In this document: positions 12,201-24,200 of the stretch, one piece after another
Layout of the letters: each line of letters opens with the position of its first letter
Position numbering within the stretch: position 1 is the first letter of the stretch
Source: Sinonovacula constricta
Taxonomy: Eukaryota; Mollusca; Bivalvia; Cardiida; Solecurtidae
Length of the DNA: 64,000 bases
Direction of reading: 5' to 3'
Assembly (NCBI GenBank): GCA_007844125.1
Contig: CM017563.1
Location: forward strand, 35,362,369-35,426,368
Notes under the pieces: generated by a model
Seen by the model: the letters and a program-made list of their open reading frames with translations, nothing else
Told to the model about the DNA's origin: nothing
Database searches by the model: none
Translations under genes and position numbers: made by a program

Positions 12201-15200
12201 ACAGATAACTAGTGCCGCCCTCTAGGGCGAACTTTGCTGTTAGGGGAGTTTTTGGATGAGTGTTCTATTACAAGATGTTAATATAGCAGAAAATATTAAA
12301 GAAAGGACAGTAGAAGGTATACATTTTATTAAAAGAAACCCGTTCCTATACATCTACATTATATTGTTTTTTTTCGTATTTGTGTATTTATAATACTAAT
12401 ATTCAATGTGCCCAGATATGTTTCATTTAGGGTTTCCTTTTATTAACTGGTAATGCATTCTGTTAGTCATTAACTACATCTCTTAATACATGTCTCGAGT
12501 AACTCTATAGATGTTGTACATTATGTTTTAATTATCCTTTGGTATATAAGCTATAAGGAACGTACAAATATTAGGTCAATAACCCATGATGTTAGTGGTT
12601 CGTAGTTTCTTTAGCTAACAAATAATGCACTTAATCATATATTCACTTGTTTTACAAATTGTGTTATTTTGTAAGGTATCTGGCCTATTAAACACGCTTT
12701 ATTAAGTAAAACAAGCGACTATCAATACGTATATCCGAGCCAAACATTATTGTTACAAAAATGCAGTATTTCATTATATGGGTCGCAACTGTTTGCATGA
12801 CTTTTTTCGGATTTGTCTGACTGTTATGTAAATGACTACTTAAAACGGTTAGTGTTGATTGACTAAGATTTACATCTCTGTTTACTATGGAAAATAAGTA
12901 AAGTAATCATACACAGGAGAGATAGTTAAACTTAACTGGAGAAAAAAGGAGCTCGGAATCGGATACCGCTTTGGAGACATAAAAAAGTAAGACCAGTACG
13001 GGATTATAAGCAACTGAGAAAATATAAGCCATTTCTTATAATACCTCAGTCGGAAACAGCGTAGGTTAATTGATATTTTCGTGACATTTTACATTAAATA
13101 AAATCCGTTTGACATCTCAAATATTTATGTCACCATATATAAAGACTCTATACTTGTTATTGTCATCCGTTTAACATCTCATATATTTATGTCACCATAC
13201 ATACTCTATACTTGTTATTGTCATAACCATTACGTGTATTGCAAAAAGACACGGAGTAATAAGGAAGATGTATAACATTTCTCATCTCAACTTTATTTGA
13301 CTGTTGTGTCACATATGTATTTATGTGCATATCGTACTCATTTAACGTACGTATATAAAAAGACGAAATGCTCGATTACCTAGAATAATTACCTACGTAA
13401 ATGATGATAGCATGTGGAGTATCGTACTTTGATAATTCTAGCATTTGCAGTAACGTACAATTATAATAACAACATGCCCAATAACAAAACCTTTTATGAT
13501 TACGTTTAAAGTAACGTACCTATATGATGATAGCATGTGCAGTACTTGCACCAATCCTAGGACTAAAGCCAGCACAACAGCCGAAACAACAGTACCTAAA
13601 TAAAAGATTTTTTAGAATTGATCGATGATATAATCCCGCTCAGAGAAAGCTATTTCATGAATGGGGGTCTTCCAGCCGATGTGATGATTGCCGTAAATTC
13701 TGTCTTAAATAATTTGTTTATTAGGGTTTATCGTCCCAACGACTGTGTTCCAGTTATCATGTCCACATGAGGTAAATATAGTGTTGCATTCACTGTGTAT
13801 AGCATGTCGTGAACACCTGGCATGATACCACATACAGTCACATTATCATGTCACCGGGCTTAGCAGTCGTGGATCTTTCCATATATTTGCTTAAGCGTTA
13901 GTAAGGGCCTATATACCACAGCCATATAAACGACTTTGGTCACATGTCACTGACCGGGAACGAACCCGGGCGGAGATTTAAACTGACCATTCACGTACTA
14001 CTACAATGTCGATATTTATACATACTTTTCCCTTCAATATTATTTTTGCCAACTTTATGCAAAAATGCAATCGTCGGTTGTTAGCAGAAAAGTAACCTGT
14101 TGTCAAATATTAAAGTGGGAGTATACATAGTAAGCAACATATTTGTTCTCTAAGAATTACGGATTTGAAGGGGCACTAAGAAGACTTAATCTTTTGAGGA
14201 TTACAACACATTTTAATTGTAAATATGTTAAAGGTACTTCTCCTCAGATTTTCTAAACAGAAATCTGATGTTCATACATAGCTTGTGAGACTAGTTTTGT
14301 TGATAAGCTTGTGATATGCTTGTTCTTATATTCGCTCTTATTACTATAGGAAAGTGGTGATATGCTAGTAATGATAAGATGTAATGAAAAAAATCTTTAA
14401 AGTAAGGAAACGAGGCAAAATATGACAGAATCTTCACTAAAAGCGCTGCAATCATCCTAGCATTTAGTGCTTTGGGACAACTTCAACACAATTACAACAG
14501 TTGGAGATGTTGCAAATGTCATATTACATGTAACTGCTTCTTTTCATAATACGTAATTCCTCGTCTGAACTCAATTTACCGCGGGAGAGTAAGTAACCAT
14601 ATCAATTTGATACAGTTTCTTTTTATGACATACCGTCCATGGTTAACAGTTTAAATGCGCAGAAATTAAACCAGGACTCCAAAGACATTCTACACAATAA
14701 ATGAATTGCGAATAAAGCACTTGTGGTTACCTCTAACAATGTCGACACCATGCAGTACAAATTTAGCCGTGGTTCTCGCATTAGTGATTTCTGTGGAATC
14801 GTTTAGTCTTTTCTCTCGGCCGATCGTGTCCAATACGTGGTCATAATGGTTCTCAATAATATAACACATTTTAACCCATATGGCTAACATCTCTAGGGAA
14901 GTCTACAAAAAGGAACAAGTAAGCAGAGCATTAGATTTGAATGTCAAACTTGTCAAGTGCTGAATGTGACCGATTGAATAGGGGAGATTTATCTGAAGCG
15001 ACCAGGCTCCACTTGCAGATCCTATCTTTATTTTGATTTTGCTTAAGCTCCAACATTGTTAATGTATGATATGTACTTTTATTGCATATATTAAAACGTC
15101 ATTGTAATTTGTTGACATATTAAGTCTTATCTGGTTTGTGTACTTTATACAGGAATTGTTACAGTTTGTCATATGAAAAAGTTGACTGGGAGACAAAAGT

Positions 15201-18200
15201 TATCAGTTTGAGAGGCATGATTCTGCAAGCGGGGCCAAAATAACACAGATGTTGGCATTGATAGGATCAATCCACGAGCCGAATCTTTCAGCAGTAGATA
15301 TATCCCTCAAACTGTCTTTTGGCATGTTCATTTAAAATACGAAAGAAACAAAAAAGTCTATTGGTGTATGGATCGGCAAACGTAGAATCAGAGACTCTTA
15401 AGGGGCCTACTTGACATCTTATTATTCGTTATAATTAAAATCTAGTTCTTGTGATTTTGATATTTTACAACCATAAGGGCAACAAGCGACCGCGCGTAGT
15501 TATTTATTTGGGAAGTATACGAAAGAGTATATAGATGGTTTAGTGTTTGCCTCATTTTTTCGCCTCTTCAGAGTCCATAATTTGCGCTAGGAGTTAGTCC
15601 GCACCTTTAGAAATAGATAGATGGTTTCAAAGTATTCTCTATATTGGAGAAATTATCCGACATTCATCGCGTGATAAGTTAAAAACAGTTATGAAATAAA
15701 ATTCCGATTAAGGGATATTTATTTCAATACGGTGTTTGTGCAAATTTAATTACATTTTAAAAAGATGTAATTGTTTTCTAATGCATGTAATTGTTTACTG
15801 AACATGTAAACAAAATAATTGAAAGAAAGGTGATGGCAGCAAAACAATGGGGAGTTAAAAGATTGCCCATGTTATCAACTTTGCAAACCTGCACGATTTA
15901 TGATTCTTCCATCTTGATAACATATAATTTAAAGATAAAATGCAGTGCGTATTATTGCTAGATTGTTAGCGTATTGTACAAATGTCAGGCTTCCATATGC
16001 CCAGGCGGGTATAAATGCTCATAAAGTTAAACATATTTAAACACTTGGCTCTGAGTTAAACTGTCGACCGGCAGCTTTACGGGTCGGCTATTTGTGTCAG
16101 ACAATTATACTGTTGGATGTTAGTGTTAGTTATATTAAATCAGTGTCAAACTCACAAAAGAAACTGATACTATTACATCGACAAAACACAACGCAACGCG
16201 ATAACTATTGAGAATGTGTTATATTTAATGTATTGGTATTAACAAAGCCTTTCCTTAAAGATAACTAATTGAATTTTGTTAATTGAAACATCACAAGCGC
16301 AATACAGTGAACAGAAAACTGTTGCTGCTGAGAGGTGTTGCTATGCAGAGGTCATAATGGATTTCAATCTAAACATTATTTTACTTCAACATTATTTTAT
16401 GGATGTTTTCACAATATCAAAAGAGTAGTATTTTACATATTGATAATGTAGTTAACTTTTGTTATAAAAAAGAAATTAAAGAGCATGCAACATACAAAGG
16501 GTAATGTTATTTTCAGTACAAATGTTTATCGTTAGAAATAGAAAGGTCCTAAATAAAACAAATTTTAATTACGTAAACTAAGTATATACGGACAAGGTAT
16601 GTGTAAACTGAACACTAAGGATATGAATTTGGATTAATGCATTAACAGTCAGAAAACATTTAATTCGAACTTCAGATAAAGAGTCATCTACATTTTTCAC
16701 TTCTTACTATCCCAGTTATATGTTTTGATGGAATAAATAAACATCATCACATACATCACTTGGTCACACATACCAATAAATTGATATTTATTAGGTGTTG
16801 ACTACCTGCCAAATAGACCCTGGATTAGCACATATTCTAAATCCGTCAACCATGATTCCTTATCAATAATAAAAAGTGTAAAATTCCCCAAGTAGCCCCA
16901 GGGTGGTGCTGAGGAGAGGTTTTCAAAGCCTTTTGGATGACCATTTACTCAGAGGTGGTGCTGCTCAGAGTTTAAAATGTACTTAAAACTTATGGTGGGA
17001 TATGAAAGTATTGCTCCTTAGAGGTTGTTGCTGCTTGGAGGTGCCTTTGGGAGAGGTTTAACTTTACATCTTTTAATATGAATTTCACTTAAGTTGTTTT
17101 TTCTCTTATTTTTAGGAATTTCATTACAAAATAGTATTCCATGATCAGAAAACATGGATATGTCAACGAGAAAGAAGGCATCATATCTATAATTAGCAAA
17201 TAAAATTGTCGGTAATTAAATTTGAATGAAAGAAACAAGAAGGAATCAGGTCTATGATACAGACGAAGTGTCATATATCGTAATTAAAGTTCTTCATACA
17301 TGAACTTGCCTTGTACAGCACTAACACTCCAACGCACATCACGGAAAGGATCCGAGCCGAGTAGCGAAATCCTACAACAACGTATACTAATTTCAAGGGG
17401 AACAATAAAAAAGTGTATATGAAGGAAAAGTTGGTTATCGTTTTCTTCTTTTTCATTTTTATTTTAGCTGTTTTGGAAAAAAGATTTAGATACATTGAAG
17501 TTAAAGTAAGCTTTTTTTTGCGGGAGAGACAAATGTTTGGGAAGTTCAACCTGCGCACCGCAGGCCAGCTGAAAGGCCCTCTCACCGCTTTGCTCTGATC
17601 GGCACTCAAATCGGCTAGACGACTGACTGAAAAGTCAGAAGAATTATAAGACACTATTCCTCGGACAGAGGCAGTAATCCGAAGACGGTGTTGAGAGTTG
17701 CTCAGAAAAGTACAGTTATCAATTAATAGCATGCCATTAACACCTGGAACGATGTATCACTCAGATACATTGTTTGGACACGTAGCCATCCAATCGTGTT
17801 GTTGAACTAAGAGCTTGTATTTGCTCTAATAAAAACTTATGAGATATCCAGGTAATGTAAGACATAACAACAATTGTTGACGGACATTTAGTAAATTGAA
17901 TTTCTTGTCATAACCTGGTGAGCGCCCATGGTCTAGTGGTTACTACATTGGATTCCGGATCAGAGAGGGGTACCGGATTCGAGCCACCAAACCTAACAAC
18001 CGATGTAAGAAATATAGAATGGCTAATGATTGCAATGCCTCCATGGAGTTAGTACCTGAGCACTGGTTCTACATAGAATAGGTCAAGAGATGGTCCACTA
18101 ACATACTAGCTCATTTCATTTAAATGACATTCATTTGAGGCAAAAACATTGTTAACCAAGCAATATTTGGATTTTATGCTTTATTAAATAAATTCAAATG

Positions 18201-21200
18201 GTATATTCAAATAGAAAACCTACATGTAACATTATTTACCTGTCTGTGGTTGATACAATACGTTTGCGACAACAGACTTCATAGAAGCCAGTATTTTATC
18301 TTTTATTCCATCTGGTTCTGGACTGAAAATGTATTATGAAGTGTAATAATCGGCATATGCGTTTTAATCAAAAAATAATATTTTGCCCATCCCAAAATAT
18401 ACATTATATTTATTGCATGTATTCTGCCTAATCATATTTACCTCAATAATGCATTTTATCAAAATTCCTATAAAATGACAGCAAGTAAGGTATTATACTA
18501 TCTTAAACAGCCAATAGAAAAATCTTAATGTTTCGAGTTTTTTTAAGGTTCGTATTTGCATATCGGTCGTGCTCGTTCCTGTATATTCATGACCGTTAGA
18601 AGTTCATCTAGCACTAGACTGGTAGAAAAGAATCACAGTGCTGAACTTAGTAATGGTAACCTCATGCTCTTCACGTCAAGATAGATATGATGAAAAAAAA
18701 ATGGGTCGTGGTACTAAAACCAATTTTACATGTACCGGCTACACATTTAGCCCAAACGACTAAAACTTCAAATTTATACCCAAAAACCAATACTGCAGCT
18801 GATACAGATACTGTGATATATTCATGATTTTCCATGTCCAAGAAAAACATCTAGCGTGTTCCCCTCGAAAAAAAATCGATAGATAACCAATACCTAGAAG
18901 TTAAGTGAATGACCTGAGAAATCAACGAGCAAAGAAGAAATAGCTTATATTAAAACGGCATCTGCCTTTAGTGGGTGATTTAAAGTAGTACCTAAGAGTA
19001 TCCAGATCAACATAGACTGCAGCTTCAACGGAAAGGATGATGTTGAATATGATGAATACTTTAATGTCAATAAGTTCAATTCAAATAAAATATAGTTCTT
19101 AATAACAAAGATAAAAACGCATCGATAAATCACTAACTGGGGAATTGTAGGTGGCGCAAGTAACTTTTTGACGAGTTCGGCTTCCGGTGTTTTGTACACC
19201 TTTTGTGGATTTTTTAAGACAGATGCAGATTCGATGTCCTTGTTCAATGAGAAGCCCCTTTTTCTGTAGGTGCGAACCACACGAACTGGTAGGCAAACTG
19301 AGAGGTATCCAAGACATAACAACAATGGTAGGTCCCGCATAACAAACACGACCCGTGCTTGCTGCAAAAGATAGAATTTTACAAGCATTTGATAAAATTC
19401 ATACCATTTTTTTTCTTGTTATGTAGAAAACGAAGGGAATTTATGCAAAGCATTAACCGACAACCAGCTATAGTTGTTGACAGTCAGTTTAAAATGTGAA
19501 ATCATTAGAGTCGTAGGCATATACTGGAGAGAAAAAAAAATAGTTTTGATAAACATCATTTAGGATCTTCTCAAACATATTTAAAAAGGTAAAGAGGTGG
19601 GATACTGTGCCTTAGTGTGATATCCTGCCAACTGTTAAAAAAAGCATTCGCGTGTTTATTTAACACAAGAAAGTCCTATGATTTACTGATTGCATTTACA
19701 CACAAAAATACACTTGCTTGTGACAAGCACTTACGTAAACAAGGTCACATTCTTGTTCTTTATAAATATGTATGACAAAAAGCATCCAAGCATATGTCGT
19801 GCCAACAATGTAGCCGAAAAAAGAGTCCATCGCCAGAGACGCGAACAAAGGGAAATAACCCAGGCCGTAAACCAACATCGAGAGGATGGCGTTTCCAGCT
19901 GAAATAATTTAATTAAAATTATATCTCTGTTGAATATTCGGGAATACTCACTATCAGACAGTATTTTGAATTTTGTTGATATGAAAATATGGATCCTACA
20001 AATTATTCAGGTATGCAAACTCTGTTACTACATTTAACATGACGAGATTTTAAGTTAAACATTACACTTCAAACTCTTTGAAGTTCTGGGTGTGATAATT
20101 ATCATGTTTTAAGAATTAAAAAGGAAGTAGATTTTTGGATTTAAACCTGATGTTAAAGATGTCCCAATTCCCTCTTTCCTCATTTCTGTTACAGTTTGCT
20201 GAGATTTAAAAGGTACGAGTTAACAATATTCGAAATATGAAAACCTACCTGCAGCGTAGGACTTTTTCCCCTCAAACTTAACTACCCGCTGCCCGATGAG
20301 AATGCCATCGGCGGCGAGAAATGCTATTGTCCCCCATGCTGCCACATACGTGAACCGATTTGAGCGTCCCAAAATGTCCATCGGGCTAAATTAAGAATAT
20401 ATAGTGGTATTTTTTATAAAACACGACCATAAATAAATACGAACCTTGCTCAATTCGAGCGAAAAGATCGAAGAAAGGGTCCATCTGTGTTTTTAAATAA
20501 TGTATCAACATGTGTCCTGTATAATCTGCAACGCATTTAGCTCCACTTATGGTTCTATTTGAGTAATTACATAAACTTTGCAAGAGTCATGCTTTCCTTC
20601 CCTTTGGGTTTCGTTCTGACCAAGCATTATAGCCCACGAACACATTCTTCAATGTTCAAACCTCAGGTAAGTACGAGTCTTATCACACATAACGCAGGTT
20701 TGTCTGTGACGTAATAATGATTATATATATATATATTATCCCAAATATCTCATTTCGATTCTTGTAATGAATCAGAGAAAGTGCGTCGTAAGCATTTCAT
20801 ACTTACAAGAGTATGTACTTACAAAATTGCTCCCGGGCGACCATCGAGGATACCTCTGAACAAATTCTTTCGCTGTACCGTAAAGCTCATTGCAATTATC
20901 AGTAATGACTGAAAATCAATAAAAAAAGTTAGATTAATAACTTCGAGTTTTGCCAGCTTACAGAATACCAGGACTTTAATAATTTCATTTTAATTGCAGA
21001 ACATGAAATACTATTAATGGCTAGTGATAACAGTTAAAACTAGTTAGGTACAATATTGCATGGTCCAAAACGGAATAAAACATATATGTAACATATAGAC
21101 CAGCATAAAACCAGCACTAAAACTTGAAATGTAACAGTGTATGGCAGGTAGCTGTTGAGAATTATTAACTTTCCGAGAGGTCGTAAAATGCAGAAATAGG

Positions 21201-24200
21201 TGCTATTACTGAATAGTTGAGCATAAAGGTGACAAACCTTATTTTGCATTGTAAGTTCTGATTGTATGTTACTTTATTCATTTTTAGATAAATCCTTGCG
21301 CGGATAGCTGCTTATCTCTCGCCAACTTTAAACTTGCATGCACAACTGATAATGATGTGTATTAAGGCGAGTGCATTGCTCTTTCTGGAGTTACTGCCTT
21401 TACGATATTCGAATTTGCGTTAAGTGTATTTGAATCATATTCGAAAATTTGGAACGAATTTATATCAGAGTGGCACATAACAAGATAATTTTTTATTACG
21501 CTTAGTGTGTTTTTTATATTGTAAAATGTTTTATTTCTGGCCATACTTGCCATTTCTAGCTTTACTTTATGCAAAAGCGGAAGTTTTAGAACAGCATTTT
21601 TTTTAAAACGACGATTTCTTCTTTTGAAATACAAACGTATAAATCTTATCGATCCGCCATTATTCTGTTAATAATGAAGGACCAGGGGTGTTTCTTTACT
21701 AGGCCAGCGGTAATTTGCAAAAAAAGCTGTTATTGAAGAATGCTAGTAAATATATGTTTTGCTCAGGCTATTTGACGCAGCATTGAACTTTGTGTGTTAA
21801 TGGCACGTTGGCAACTGTTTCCACAGCTGTATGAGTGATATGGCTGGGTCTAGGTAGGAGAGGGGATAGAAAGGTGGCTGTGCGTAGTAAACTGATTTCA
21901 TGCTGTTTAAAAGATGGCAATTCGTTATCGGGAGACATATCCCACCTCCCTCTATCATTAGGTGATCGCAATCACATATCGCTAGCTTCTTAAGCCGTTT
22001 GGAGACAATATGACTAACTAAAGAAATGATCTTTTAATTTGACTTCAAACTTAACAAAAGTGAATAAGAATGATTAAATATTCGAATTCCAAAGTCTCTA
22101 TTGGAAAACCGACCTGGTATATATGAATCTCGAATATTCGATAATATTAATAATGTTTTATTACATATTATGTGTGTGCGTGTGTGTGTGTGTGCGTGTG
22201 CGTGTCTGTGTGTTTGTGGGTGCGCACATTGGATTAAACCTTCATGTCTTCCTCAGATATAAGAAAATTTCTTAAATTTCATCATGAAACCATTTAAGCT
22301 TAGAAAACTCTAAGATTTATCCAAACTTTAGGAAATGCCTTCGTTAAAATAAGAAAGAATAAGAAAGATTCTTTATTAATAAGGACCCTGGTGTGCTAAC
22401 AATGGTCAAAAGCATTCCTTTGTAAATAAAATGCAAAACGCATTGGGAAAAGAACATACAAAAACATGCAAATGGTTTTCATAAACAATGGTTAGTCATC
22501 AGATTCTTTTAAAATAGAGAAAGGTGTTAGACAAGGATGTCCTCCATCTACATTTCTATTCATTTTATGCATCTAAACACGGACGTACTACATTAACCTT
22601 ACTGAAAATATACAAAGCATAAAAATAAATAATAGTGATAGAAAACAAACACTGTTTGCAGATGATGTAATTTCCTTCATAAACGGCAGGCAATACACTT
22701 TTGAAACACTCGTAATTAACTATCTATACTTTCGAACAATGCTTTGCTCTTAAGTTCAATGGAAGCAAATCTACAATGATACGAGTCGGCTTAAAGATAA
22801 AACCACCTAATATTGTAATAATAAACCGTTTATATGGACCGCAGATAGTGCATCAACATTAGAAGTTATTTTTTATAATGAAAAAGAAAGATCAAGCACT
22901 GAAAACTTTAAAAAGAAATAAATGAATTTGGGATAGCATTAAAATAATGGGAAAGCAGAAAGCTTTCACTAATGGGAAAAATCACGCTCACCAAATTTTA
23001 CGCATTTCCAGAAATTTTTACCCATTTTCCATTTTGCCAAATCCAGCAAAAGAAACAACATAGGAAATAGAACAATTTATATTCAAATTCTTATGGACTG
23101 GAATACTAGATAAAATAAATAGAAATATAATTTATAAATGTTATGATAGAGGAGGTCTACAGCTTACCGGCATTGAAGTATTTATTGAAACAATAAAAGC
23201 TGGAGGTGTAAAAAGATATCTAGATAAACACAACAGAAGTCAGTGGAAATGTTTTATAAAGGTTAATTAAATATGGTGGTAAACTGTTGTTCGAAAGAAA
23301 ACTTGATTCAAAACTAATTAGAGACATTACAAAAGAAACAAAAAATCTTATATGACCTATTAAATGAATGGATAAAGGTTAAACAATCTTTCGGAGATCA
23401 TAAACTGATTGCAAAAAGCTGTGATGTGAAATAACACCAATATTTTGCACAATAACCGTTCACTTTTATTACATGTACTGCTATAAGAAGGGAACATCTT
23501 TTTGACAATAGAAATAGATGTATTATTTTAACCAAATGTGTTATTTATATGATATAAACATAAAAGATTTTATGAAATATACAACTTCGAAAACATCCAT
23601 TAAAGCGAACATAATATAAATGCTAATTGAAGAAGGTATTGTGACAGAAGCCAAAATAAACCTTAAAGACAGAAAGTAAAAATGAGTATTTATATATGTC
23701 CCAACTCAGCAAATATACATGTGGAGAACAATTATTAGTATTACTAAAAAAATAGCTGGAAGGAAATATATACAGTTCTATATTCAAAGCAACAACCGAT
23801 TGTTCATGAAGAAGTTTTTATTATTAAATCAAAATGATTAATTAAATTACTGCACAAATGCAAAATCTAATTTATGTGACTTCTGCAACTCTGCAATTAA
23901 AACAATACAACACTTGTTTTGGGAATGCATTAATGTGCAGCAATTATGAACTGAACTAGTCAACCTTTTAAATTCAAAAAGTATACATGTTTTAATAAAA
24001 AAATGTAAAATGCTTTATTTGGAATAATTACAAAAGAGCATGTATAAATATATGTGTAACATTCCTTATTATAATAAAATAGTTCATATTTAGATGATAA
24101 GAATGGCCTCTGGCATTAAAAAAACCTGGTTCAGAGCTGCAAAAGAAAAGAGAGAGGCACAACGCGGGTTATCGCAAATATCGCATTTCGATTCTTTGTT

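Noticed and set aside
17271..17732. 153-codon minus frame across exon 7 of copy A
   Set aside because: Only 17310-17371 matches copy B as coding sequence. The rest is intron read-through.
17919..18000. tRNA gene
   Set aside because: A and B box sequences are present, but the 3' acceptor stem does not pair with the 5' stem, and the element continues as a SINE shared with copy B.
18945..19140. Read-through of exon 5 of copy A as a longer exon
   Set aside because: Copy B has a strong donor at the same position, and the extension is not conserved and would lose the phase for exon 6.
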